Part shown: piece by piece, positions 42,396 to 50,254 of the stretch
Position numbering within the stretch: the stretch's first letter is position 1
Layout: every line of letters begins with the position of its first letter
Source of the DNA: Pseudomonas sp.
Lineage (GTDB): Bacteria > Pseudomonadota > Gammaproteobacteria > Pseudomonadales > Pseudomonadaceae
DNA length: 50,254 nt
Assembly (NCBI RefSeq): GCF_028293835.1
Contig: NZ_JAQGNX010000015.1
Coordinates: 1-50,254, forward strand
Reading direction: 5' to 3'
Made by a program: the position numbers and the translations under genes
Notes under the pieces: generated by a model
Seen by the model: only the letters and a program-made list of their open reading frames with translations
Databases searched by the model: none
What the model was told of the DNA's origin: nothing

Positions 42396-43715
42396 TTAAA
42401 GGACATCCGCTGTCGAACCATTACGCGAAAAACGTTGGTAAGTAGATGCCAATATTATGATTGAGAGGGAGGTAGCGATTACACACCAATAGACGTAACG
42501 AAAATCTACGGAAGGCACCGCGATTAACAAGCTCAAAAAGCAACCTAACGATGAGGCATTCAACACCAATATATGCGTTTTTTCTATAGACGCCGATAAC
42601 CTGCTAGCCCATATAAAAGTGATAACTGCTAGCATCAACCAGATATAAGGCTTGAAAAGTTCACTTAGTACGGTTTCGTTCGTTAGCACCATATAGCGTT
42701 CCAGAACCCCAGCCGCCTCAGGATGCGACATTCGAATGCCGAAATCATTTCGCGTAATACCAAGGAACCAAGTGAACCCGGGTTGCGCCAGCGGAGGACG
42801 TAGAAAATAAAGAAACGCTTCAATTCTAATCGAGGCGTAAACGAACGGATGGGCAACAACCGTCTTTTCCCACAATGCGTATGTTGACTCATATGGAACA
42901 TCTACAACCAAACTCCCGCTAGGGTCGTAACCCTTACTAATAAAACACATTGCTCGTTCATATAAGATCGGTGGTACGGAGCAAACCAGCAAATCATCAT
43001 GCTTTACCCAAGGAAGCAAATTTTGGTTAGTTTTAGCCGAGATTTGTGCAATATCGTCACCCATTAGAAACGTTTCTAAGTGTTTCCGTTCTGCTTTTAT
43101 AAATCCGTACGTTATCGCTGATACAGCAGCCAAAAGAGCTACTGAAAGCAATACCGTAGCCAGCGTAGCATTCCAAAAACGGGCTTTTGGGAAGTAATAT
43201 TTAAACGAGAAGAATAATACCGGTACTACTGCAAGTATCGCATTATACCTAACCCCAAGCGCATATATTAAAAATAACGCTGCTGCGAAACACTTCCAAT
43301 ATTTTTTATTGCGACTAAATAGCAATCCAGTCGCAACGAGCAAGGAAAACGCCATTCCGACGTCCTTCCATAGAACCCCTGAAAAATTGGCTATCCAAGG
43401 AAGAAAAAACAATATAGGTATTGACATGCCCCAGAAAACATTCTTGAGATTCAATTGCCACATTGTTATACCAAGGGCTAGAAGCGTTAGATGAAAATAG
43501 AGGAGACTCTGTGGACCCGGTATTAAAAACATACATAGATGCCATATATACGACATCATTGGCGGATGACTATCAACATAGTGCTGGTCGAGAGCGCTTT
43601 TATATTGAACCATGGAGTCATAAGACATAAAGCCAGGAGCAAAACATGCCCAAATCGATAGAATGAGGCCAAGTACCAATAAGAGGGACAGAGATGAGGC
43701 AAGTACTTTTTTCAT
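42396..43715 (-). CDS. Large membrane glycosyltransferase-like protein (GT-C fold)
   Basis: 439 residues from ATG 43715; an upstream GTG at 43766 would add 17. About ten hydrophobic segments. The first extracytoplasmic loop has MSYDSMVQYKSALDQHYVDSHPPMM (about 31-55), rich in D and H as in GT-C catalytic loops, and VDFRYVYWC lies near the C-terminus, a motif common in DUF6020/YfhO-like polysaccharide proteins. No ribosome-binding site is clear. It would transfer a sugar from a polyprenyl carrier in the periplasm, matching the GT2/flippase pair on the other strand (inference). The family is uncertain. Confidence 0.75.
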   Translation of the reverse strand: MKKVLASSLSLLLVLGLILSIWACFAPGFMSYDSMVQYKSALDQHYVDSHPPMMSYIWHLCMFLIPGPQSLLYFHLTLLALGITMWQLNLKNVFWGMSIPILFFLPWIANFSGVLWKDVGMAFSLLVATGLLFSRNKKYWKCFAAALFLIYALGVRYNAILAVVPVLFFSFKYYFPKARFWNATLATVLLSVALLAAVSAITYGFIKAERKHLETFLMGDDIAQISAKTNQNLLPWVKHDDLLVCSVPPILYERAMCFISKGYDPSGSLVVDVPYESTYALWEKTVVAHPFVYASIRIEAFLYFLRPPLAQPGFTWFLGITRNDFGIRMSHPEAAGVLERYMVLTNETVLSELFKPYIWLMLAVITFIWASRLSASIEKTHILVLNASSLGCFLSLLIAVPSVDFRYVYWCVIATSLSIIILASTYQRFSRNGSTADVL

Positions 43716-44047
43716 ATTAAATCGAGACTGCCATAGGGAGAGGCCGAAAATCAAGACTGAGTACACTTAACGCTGCACTGCCACTCCGCAGACCAGCGTC
43801 ACCATCACAGCTTGAATATACCATTAGATCTATTTTTCTTGGATATTAGCGAACATCCGCGGTTTTTAAAATCGCGGCGGCGATATGACAGATGCCAATT
43901 TCTCCAATTAGTTACAGGGTCTATGACTTATCTATCTGCAGATTACATGCATCGGTGTAATTAAAAGTCATGTACCGGTTACACAACGTAAATTAAAACA
44001 TGATACGCGTACCATTCATCTAAAATTGTATACCCTGAGTCAAATTT
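43716..44047. other. Intergenic region (332 nt) between GT-C gene and wbpM
   Basis: No gene. Includes a short CCGCG/CGCGG inverted segment (43857-43877) with A/T core that could act as a weak terminator, but the T-run is within the loop. The remainder is A+T-rich and unremarkable. Confidence 0.4.
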
Positions 44048-46042
44048 CTAACTTTTTAGACGATGCTGCTGAAATATCCAATCAACAATATCACCCTCTG
44101 GGGTATAACCGCTTACGGTTTCTCGCAAAACATGACGAACTTTAGTGTAGTCATTTTCGTCAATGGCAGCGAGAAGTTCTGTCAACTTGGTCTTGAGCGC
44201 ATCCCAAGATAAACAATCCTCGTTTGCACACATTATCATGGGGTGGCTGGTTGCAACCACATTATCCCCAATTAATAGTTCCTCATACAGTTTCTCACCC
44301 GGACGCAGCCCCGTAAACACTATGGAGATATCTCCGTGCGGATTCTTTTCCGACCGGATACTTAGCCCGGACAAGTGAACCATTTTTTCGGCAAGCTCCA
44401 CTATCTTTACGGGTTCACCCATATCTAGAACAAAAACGTCCCCGCCTTGCCCCATCGAACCCGCCTGGATCACCAACTGAGCAGCTTCCGGAATCGTCAT
44501 AAAATAACGAGTAATATTTGGATGCGTAACTGTCAGTGGCCCCCCAGACTTAATTTGTTTATGGAATAACGGAATCACAGAGCCGGACGACCCTAAGACA
44601 TTACCAAAGCGAACCATAGTGAAGCGGGTTTTGTTAACCCTTGATACCTTCGCCTTGTCAGCAAACATGACAGGCGCTACTTCACGACTAAGCGCCTGCA
44701 ATGTTAGCTCTGCCAGACGCTTGGTACTACCCATCACGTTAGTAGGACGTACGGCTTTATCAGTCGAAATAAGCACGAAGTTCGAAACACCAGACTGCAA
44801 CGCCGCTTGCGCAGTGTTTAAGGTACCAATAACATTGTTAAGAATACCCTCAGCTATATTGTGCTCAACCATTGGCACATGCTTATAGGCGGCAGCATGA
44901 TACACAGTATCAACATTCCACATCCGCATTGTATCTACAAGCTTACTCTGATCACGCACAGAACCGAGTATTGGTAACACCTTTACGGGTAAGGACTCTC
45001 TGCTTATACGTTGTTCAAGCTCAGACATTATAGTATATAAATTAAATTCGCCATGCTCAAAAAGCAATAGGGTTACCGGGCACAATGTGAGAATCTGCCT
45101 ACACAATTCAGACCCTATTGATCCTCCTGCCCCGGTCACCAGTACCACACGCCCTCTGATGCAGCGCTCTAACAACAGTTCTTGTGCTGGCACGGGATCG
45201 CGCCCCAATAAATCGGCAATATCCACCTCCTGAATGTCGTCTACTTTAACCCTGCCACTGGCTAGGTCCATAAAGCCCGGCACACTTCTAACATGTAAAG
45301 GAAAACCTTCTAGGTATCCGAGTATTTCTCTACGACGGCCGCGCGAACAAGACGGTACTGCTAAAAGGATCTCTTGCGCACCTGTGACATCCACCATTCT
45401 CTGAATATGTCTAGGTTTGTAAACTTGCAGCCCAGAGATGACCCGGTTTGAGATACTTTCATCGTCATCAATAAATGCAACAGGACGCATAAGCCGCCCC
45501 ATACGTAATGCCGCGACTAGTTGGTTGCCAGCTGCACCAGCGCCATAGATAGCAACCTTAGGCAGTCCATCGTCTCGGCTAGTAAACGGTACATGCTGGG
45601 CCGCAGAAAACCAATCGCCCAAGAAATATTGACGCATGGCTAACCGCACACCGCCAATCATGACCATACTCAGCCACCAATAATTAAAAATTATTGAGCG
45701 GGGCACAATGGTTTGATGATTGCTGTACCAATAGACGGCGACACCAAGGATTAACGAAGAAAGGCTGACAGCTTTGATAATCGCAATTAACGCGTCATTG
45801 CCAAAATATCGCATAACAGCGCGATACATGCCAAACCGAATAAATAATGGAATAGCAACTGAAGGCGCGGTTAAAAATAGCCATAAGTGGGCTGTAAAAG
45901 GGTTAGCCATTTCATCGACGCCAAGCCTAACCACAAACGCCAACCATAAGGCAGTCCATACTAGGACCACATCCGCGACCACCTGAACTAACCTTTTCCG
46001 ACGACGTGGCAAAGCCAGTAAAAACACCCTTAATTTATCCAT
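44048..46042 (-). CDS. wbpM: UDP-GlcNAc 4,6-dehydratase WbpM-like, membrane-bound
   Basis: 664 residues. Four N-terminal membrane segments (about 22-42, 50-70, 86-106, 119-139), a first Rossmann region (VAIYGAGAAGNQL, 163-175) and a C-terminal SDR domain with TGAGGSIGSE (303-312). In the active site Tyr of the YxxxK motif is replaced by Met (M437-GST-K441) and S426 is present, as known for WbpM. It converts UDP-GlcNAc to the 4-keto-6-deoxy sugar for QuiNAc/FucNAc in B-band O-antigen. ATG at 46042 gives the P. aeruginosa WbpM length (about 665). Last gene of the operon. Confidence 0.94.
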   Translation of the reverse strand: MDKLRVFLLALPRRRKRLVQVVADVVLVWTALWLAFVVRLGVDEMANPFTAHLWLFLTAPSVAIPLFIRFGMYRAVMRYFGNDALIAIIKAVSLSSLILGVAVYWYSNHQTIVPRSIIFNYWWLSMVMIGGVRLAMRQYFLGDWFSAAQHVPFTSRDDGLPKVAIYGAGAAGNQLVAALRMGRLMRPVAFIDDDESISNRVISGLQVYKPRHIQRMVDVTGAQEILLAVPSCSRGRRREILGYLEGFPLHVRSVPGFMDLASGRVKVDDIQEVDIADLLGRDPVPAQELLLERCIRGRVVLVTGAGGSIGSELCRQILTLCPVTLLLFEHGEFNLYTIMSELEQRISRESLPVKVLPILGSVRDQSKLVDTMRMWNVDTVYHAAAYKHVPMVEHNIAEGILNNVIGTLNTAQAALQSGVSNFVLISTDKAVRPTNVMGSTKRLAELTLQALSREVAPVMFADKAKVSRVNKTRFTMVRFGNVLGSSGSVIPLFHKQIKSGGPLTVTHPNITRYFMTIPEAAQLVIQAGSMGQGGDVFVLDMGEPVKIVELAEKMVHLSGLSIRSEKNPHGDISIVFTGLRPGEKLYEELLIGDNVVATSHPMIMCANEDCLSWDALKTKLTELLAAIDENDYTKVRHVLRETVSGYTPEGDIVDWIFQQHRLKS

Positions 46043-46138
46043 CACCTCTAATAAACTCCTTGCAGTTAAACCGATACCAATGGACAACTATCATTGATTA
46101 CGATTAATTTAGTAAACATAAAGCTCGGAAAAGCCAGT

Positions 46139-47188
46139 TTACGTTTTTTCGAGTGCACCAGCCTTATATTTAATTGCCAAAAGCGTCAGTGGGACATAGG
46201 CACATAAAGCTGCAATTAACCCATCTACTTTGAAAACGACCACGCACAATGCAATCGGCAATAACCAAAAAATATTTATTACTCCGACCGCTATTGTAAC
46301 GGGTAAATGTCGACCCATCTTTCGTGATGCAAACTGATAAGCATGGCTACGATGAGCTTCGTAAACTTTGTCTCCCCGTAGTAAACGACGCGTCAACGTA
46401 AAAGTTGCGTCCACTATGAACACGCCCATCAGTATTAGCCACACCCAAAGAAGGGCAGGAGTAGCCCACGCCGCCTGTAACGAAAGTATACCCAAGACTA
46501 TACCAAGGAAGCCGCTGCCAGCATCGCCCATGAAAATCTTGGCTGGAGGAAAGTTCCAACACAGAAATCCCAAAACGGACATGGTTAATAATAGAGGAGC
46601 CAATATGAGTTCAGGGTGGCCCGTCAGCCAATAGATAATGCAAGCCGACGCGCATACACAAACCGCTTCTACACTAGCGATTCCGTCTATTCCATCCATA
46701 AAATTATATAAATTTAGCAACCAGACTAAATATAAGACACCGAGGGTATCGCCCACCCAAGAGAGTTGAATAGTAATGCCAAGCACGTTTATTGGTGGGA
46801 CTCCACCTAACCATAGTAATACCCAAAGGGCAGCGCTAAAATGCCCTAACAGACGCCAGCGGGCAGCTATATGGCCATGGTCATCGAGAAAACCAAGAAT
46901 CGCTACTACTGCGCCTGAACCACCTAGCGCCCAAGTGACATTCCACGGTACCTCACCTTCCATTGCCAATAAAAAAAGCGAGATGAGGAAGCTGACCACA
47001 ATAGCGACACCGCCGCCTCTTGGTGTTGGAATAGTGTGGGAGCTCCGCGCATTGGGTATATCCAAAACGCTGCGCTGTAACGCATAACGCCTTAATATCC
47101 ATGTTAGCAAAAGCGCAATGATTCCTACGATGGGGATTAACCAAATATGACCCAACACAATACCTCCGCCAATGGTCCTGTCTGACAT
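46139..47188 (-). CDS. wbpL: Undecaprenyl-phosphate sugar-1-phosphate transferase WbpL-like
   Basis: 349 residues, about ten membrane segments, WecA/MraY superfamily. Catalytic aspartates D102/D103 (GFLDDHGH), NFMDGIDG (162-169), MGDAGSG (220-226) and HRSHAYQ near the end. Transfers GlcNAc/FucNAc-1-phosphate to undecaprenyl phosphate to start O-antigen units; WbpL starts both A- and B-band in P. aeruginosa. The ATG directly follows the stop of the epimerase gene (no gap), and wbpM follows 96 nt downstream. Confidence 0.92.
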   Translation of the reverse strand: MSDRTIGGGIVLGHIWLIPIVGIIALLLTWILRRYALQRSVLDIPNARSSHTIPTPRGGGVAIVVSFLISLFLLAMEGEVPWNVTWALGGSGAVVAILGFLDDHGHIAARWRLLGHFSAALWVLLWLGGVPPINVLGITIQLSWVGDTLGVLYLVWLLNLYNFMDGIDGIASVEAVCVCASACIIYWLTGHPELILAPLLLTMSVLGFLCWNFPPAKIFMGDAGSGFLGIVLGILSLQAAWATPALLWVWLILMGVFIVDATFTLTRRLLRGDKVYEAHRSHAYQFASRKMGRHLPVTIAVGVINIFWLLPIALCVVVFKVDGLIAALCAYVPLTLLAIKYKAGALEKT

Positions 47189-48154
47189 TTAATCAACATC
47201 TACATTATTTTTGAAATTTTTAGCGGTCTCGGCCAGCGCGGCATCTACGCTGCACGGGGGTTTCCAATCCAACAAGGTACAGGTTTTACTGATATCTACC
47301 TGAAGTGAACCGCACAGCCTTTGTGCAATCGCAGCCCGTCGGAACAAGATTGCGAGAAACTCAAGAACATATGTCGGTACAGATAACAAACGCGCGGGTT
47401 TATTTAGCGCCTTACCCATACGAATAAGAAGGTCGGGCGTGGATAAATCTTCGCCGTCGCTAATCAAGAACGTTTGGTTCGCGGCACGAGGATGGATCAT
47501 GCAAATCGATACTAGATCAACTAAATTATCTAGCGCTACCAAACTCCGTCTATTATCGATAGATCCCAACGGTAATGGAACTCCTCGATACAGCCAAGCC
47601 ATCATGCGTCGAAAATTAGATTTAACACCGGGGCCGTAAATTAGAACCGGTCGAATGATAACAACCGCCATACCCGTTTCTGCAGACAATTGCCGTAAAC
47701 CTTGTTCGGCTTCCATTTTGGATATCCCATAGGCATCACATGGCGCAGGTACGTCATCCGCACTGAATGAACAGCCAGGCTGAGTTGATTCACCATTTAC
47801 CTTGATGGAGCTTATGAAAATGAAGCGTTTAACCCCGTAGCGAGCTGCTTCTTCCGCCAGTCTTAAAGTACCGGTGACGTTAACGCGTCTGAACTCAGCT
47901 AAAGGGTCCGAAGCTGCGTCATTCATTATATGCACGCGAGCAGCACAATGAACCACTGTCTCCTGGCCATTGACAAGTTCTGACCAATCAACCTGGCGAT
48001 CTAAAGAGTCTATTGCTTTAACTGTTACATCACTCGGATACCTTCCCCGCCCAAACTTAGCCGCGACCGTACAGACGTAGCCATCAGCAATTAGTCTCTT
48101 AAGTAACGCACTACCAACAAAGCCTGACGCGCCAGTCAACATTACTCTTAACAT
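47189..48154 (-). CDS. NAD-dependent epimerase/reductase (UDP-4-keto-sugar reductase)
   Basis: 321 residues of the extended SDR family; TGASGFVGS near 7-15, FISSIKVNGE near 113-122 and YGISK near 142-146. Enzymes at this position beside wbpL and wbpM (WbpV, WbpK, WbjF types) reduce the WbpM product to UDP-QuiNAc or UDP-FucNAc; which sugar cannot be told from sequence. ATG at 48154, after AGGA with 9-nt spacing; a TTG one codon earlier is also in frame. Stop abuts the wbpL ATG. Confidence 0.88.
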   Translation of the reverse strand: MLRVMLTGASGFVGSALLKRLIADGYVCTVAAKFGRGRYPSDVTVKAIDSLDRQVDWSELVNGQETVVHCAARVHIMNDAASDPLAEFRRVNVTGTLRLAEEAARYGVKRFIFISSIKVNGESTQPGCSFSADDVPAPCDAYGISKMEAEQGLRQLSAETGMAVVIIRPVLIYGPGVKSNFRRMMAWLYRGVPLPLGSIDNRRSLVALDNLVDLVSICMIHPRAANQTFLISDGEDLSTPDLLIRMGKALNKPARLLSVPTYVLEFLAILFRRAAIAQRLCGSLQVDISKTCTLLDWKPPCSVDAALAETAKNFKNNVDVD

Positions 48155-48171
48155 CAAAATTAATCCTAGCC

Positions 48172-49083
48172 TCAGTAAATTCCTAAGGCAACAATCACTA
48201 ACAAAAAAATTTGATCGCGGAACCTGCGGCGAAGTCGTTTGGCATTGGTGAAAAGAAAGCGCCTAGGGATTTTTCCGTTTTCAGACAAACTGTTTGGTAA
48301 CCCAGGTATTTTATCACCTAATAAGAAAGCGATCTTCCAAATCTCCTGTCGATACCACCCAGTTCTTAACAAATTGACTCTCGCTACTAGAGCCTTAATC
48401 CCCGAGTTTGCCCCAACCTGATTGTTATTGTGCTGCCGATACAACATTTTTGGTACTGGATCTATATACCATTTCAATCCGTTCGACCGGAACCACGCGT
48501 ATATTAACCAATCGTGCAAAGAAATGCCGTTAGCAAAAGTCCAATTTCTGACGAGAAACTCTTTAAAGCTTAAGGCTTGGGCAATTTTCAAGACATAAGT
48601 GCATCCTGGCCCTGCAGCTTCAAATAAAAAATCATACTTCTTTTGCTGTTGGGCTTTATCAATAAGGTACTCTCGACCATCCGGCCAAAAGGCGGTTACA
48701 TTGCCTGAGTACCCAGAAACACCATACTCGACTATTTTTTCATGGGCTGTAATAAGTTTATCCTCCAACCAAATGTCGTCTTGGTCGGCAAAAGATAAAT
48801 AATCAAAGTTTTTAAAATCTACGTCCCGAATCAACCGGAAGAAATTCTTCGCAGCTCCACCAAACCTTTCACCGACCGGCAATACCACTATATTTGTATT
48901 TATTAATGCATTGTGCTTAATCCAATCTTCAGTAGCGTCGGACGATTGGTCAATACTCACAAAGATCGTAACCCGGACGGCACGCTGAGCTATTATTGTC
49001 CGAACCTGAGGCTCCAACCACTTTATGCCATTATAGGCACTTAGCAATACTGCGAAACGTGGCACAAGCAATTCCGTACTCAT
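48172..49083 (-). CDS. GT2 glycosyltransferase, rhamnosyltransferase-like
   Basis: 303 residues. GT-A fold with N-terminal VLLSAYNG (12-19), FVSIDQSSDATE (41-52) and the metal-binding FADQDDIW (98-105), the form common in rhamnosyl- and related transferases; WTFANGISLHDWLIYAWFRSNG (about 181-202) is the acceptor loop. It is cytoplasmic and extends the O-unit. Start overlaps the preceding gene by 4 nt (ATGA), 17 nt before the epimerase gene. The sugar transferred is unknown. Confidence 0.88.
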   Translation of the reverse strand: MSTELLVPRFAVLLSAYNGIKWLEPQVRTIIAQRAVRVTIFVSIDQSSDATEDWIKHNALINTNIVVLPVGERFGGAAKNFFRLIRDVDFKNFDYLSFADQDDIWLEDKLITAHEKIVEYGVSGYSGNVTAFWPDGREYLIDKAQQQKKYDFLFEAAGPGCTYVLKIAQALSFKEFLVRNWTFANGISLHDWLIYAWFRSNGLKWYIDPVPKMLYRQHNNNQVGANSGIKALVARVNLLRTGWYRQEIWKIAFLLGDKIPGLPNSLSENGKIPRRFLFTNAKRLRRRFRDQIFLLVIVALGIY

Positions 49084-49868
49084 CTATTAACCTTTAACTT
49101 AAAAACTGCTAAGCGGATAGGATATTTAATATATTCACATACAGCCGCCAAAATATAGTTTTGTAGCTTCATTTTTTTCTCAATCAACAGACTGCTTAAA
49201 ACACCTAGGTAGGCCAAATGCATTAATTTAATTGAGCCCGACAATCCGGATACGCCAATCGGCGCTTTGAATCCGCCCGCTAAATTAGCGGACATACGAA
49301 CAAATTTACCGTTAGCTAAGTTTTCATACCAGCACTTGTAATCCTCAATTCTTCTAAATTGATCGTCGAACAAAATGAACCCGTCACGTCGAGCCATTAC
49401 AGTGGGCGTAAATAACGGATTGCCCCAAATAAAATTTTGTTCAGATAGACTTACAAATTCATCGGAAATGCTAGTCTCAAAGTTTTCATTGAAAAGATTA
49501 AAAACATAGCCGTGACCCGATAATGAAATACCATTCTCTTCCATCAAGGTATATTGCGTCTTAATTTTTTCCGGATGCCACACATCATCAGCATCTAAAA
49601 AAGCTAAATATTTGAACCTACTGTGTTGAATCCCAATATTCCTGGCATGCGCTGCACCGCGATTAACCGGTTCAGCTATGAAAACTATCGGCACGATATC
49701 TTTATAGCTGGAGATTAAAAGTCTAAGCTCATCGGCAACGGAGCTTCCATCATCAACTATTACTACCTCACCAACTGGCAGGGTCTGATTTACTATCGAA
49801 TCTATACTACGCTTAATTGTATCGATTGCATCGTAGTGTGGCAGTATTACGGAAACTGAGGCGTCCAT
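49080..49868 (-). CDS. GT2 glycosyltransferase
   Basis: 262 residues. VSVILPHYDA (4-13), VVIVDDGSSVAD (35-46), NRGAAHARNIGI (69-80) and the DxD-type LDADDVWHP (91-99), all standard GT2 features. ATG at 49868 overlaps the upstream gene stop (TAATG) by 1 nt; GGGAAAA provides the ribosome-binding site. It is soluble or peripheral. Adds one sugar to the O-unit; donor unknown. Confidence 0.87.
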   Translation of the reverse strand: MDASVSVILPHYDAIDTIKRSIDSIVNQTLPVGEVVIVDDGSSVADELRLLISSYKDIVPIVFIAEPVNRGAAHARNIGIQHSRFKYLAFLDADDVWHPEKIKTQYTLMEENGISLSGHGYVFNLFNENFETSISDEFVSLSEQNFIWGNPLFTPTVMARRDGFILFDDQFRRIEDYKCWYENLANGKFVRMSANLAGGFKAPIGVSGLSGSIKLMHLAYLGVLSSLLIEKKMKLQNYILAAVCEYIKYPIRLAVFKLKVNR

Positions 49869-50254
49869 TACTTTTCCCAAAAAAGTTGATAGGGGATGAA
49901 AGGCGAGTCACCGACGTTGGCTCCGTCGACTATGTTGCGAGCTTTTGAAGCAAAACCTAATATTCCAACAGTAAATATAAGCGCTAAGAAGATAGCTCTA
50001 TCCGGAGAACGCATCACCGCACATCTAGGTAGAATACATAAGAACGCAAATAGCGTTAAATATTGGAAACGTAAACCTGCATAGCTAAACTTTGCCATTA
50101 GGAAAAAAGCAGTCTCCAAGATTAATAAGAACGTCAAATACTTAACATCTTTTAACGATGTTAAAATGGTAGATATATATAAACGGATAACCAATAGCAT
50201 AGGGGCCAGTCCTGAGAGGCCATTAGGTGCCTTTAGTTCACCATACACGGTAAA
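49868..50254 (-). CDS. Partial membrane protein, probable O-antigen polymerase (C-terminus)
   Basis: The last 128 codons or so of a gene that continues past the right edge. Several hydrophobic segments (LLVIRLYISTILTSL, YLTFLLILETAFFLMAKFSYAGLRFQYLTLFAFLCILP, AIFLALIFTVGILGFA) and an ending FIPYQLFWEK. Gene context between GT2 enzymes and its hydropathy fit a Wzy or EpsG-type polymerase, but no diagnostic motif is visible in this fragment. It overlaps the GT2 gene by 1 nt. Confidence 0.6.
   Translation of the reverse strand, partial: FTVYGELKAPNGLSGLAPMLLVIRLYISTILTSLKDVKYLTFLLILETAFFLMAKFSYAGLRFQYLTLFAFLCILPRCAVMRSPDRAIFLALIFTVGILGFASKARNIVDGANVGDSPFIPYQLFWEK

Overview
The window looks like a chromosomal segment of a fluorescent-group Pseudomonas. 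The gene order (sagS, gpx, msrB, an AlaA-type aminotransferase, htpX, tpm, deaD, class II DAHP synthase; dsbG-dsbE-dsbD next to dsbRS; a comEA-type gene near wbpM), the GC-rich codon use of the first 38 kb and the REP-type repeats all fit that genus. All functions are assigned by reading the sequence; no database search was run.

Layout. 1-510: two tandem tRNA-Glu/tRNA-Gly pairs on the minus strand with a strong promoter. 0.7-11.2 kb: conserved housekeeping and stress genes: a membrane-anchored protein, free-Met-R-sulfoxide reductase with an AAA ATPase, a SagS-like hybrid kinase, glutathione peroxidase, MsrB, AlaA, HtpX, a lipoprotein, thiopurine methyltransferase and a ring-cleaving dioxygenase. 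11.3-20.4 kb: deaD with a long leader, a spermidine-synthase-like protein, class II DAHP synthase, a YcaQ-type glycosylase, a DUF1127 protein, LysR/TauE and ohrR-ohr. 20.4-22.2 kb: efp and its rhamnosyltransferase gene earP; efp carries an in-frame amber codon at codon 42. 22.3-25.3 kb: small hypothetical genes, a GreA/GreB-like protein, a DUF1003 protein and a hotdog thioesterase. 25.3-27.9 kb: a divergent hydantoin/allantoin-type racemase and NCS1 permease. 27.8-33.2 kb: the DsbRS two-component system and the divergent dsbD-dsbE-like-dsbG operon. 33.3-36.1 kb: TetR regulator, FabF-like ketosynthase, SDR reductase.

36.3-50.25 kb: the edge of an O-antigen locus. A comEA-type gene is separated from wbpM by about 7 kb holding rmd, a methyltransferase, a polyprenyl-phosphate glycosyltransferase with an SMR-type small flippase, and a large membrane glycosyltransferase on the other strand, with gene remnants and scars between them. 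From 39.2 kb the sequence is clearly richer in A+T, as expected of transferred surface-polysaccharide genes. A compact minus-strand operon then runs in from the right edge: (partial polymerase)-GT2-GT2-epimerase-wbpL-wbpM. WbpM makes the 4-keto-6-deoxy sugar nucleotide, the epimerase-family enzyme reduces it, WbpL loads the first sugar on undecaprenyl phosphate, the GT2 enzymes extend the unit, and the partial membrane protein is probably the polymerase.

The best leads are the amber codon in efp, the patchwork glycosylation module between comEA and wbpM, the Lgt-like/thioredoxin fusion in the dsb operon, and several palindromic or direct-repeat operators whose regulator is either adjacent or missing.
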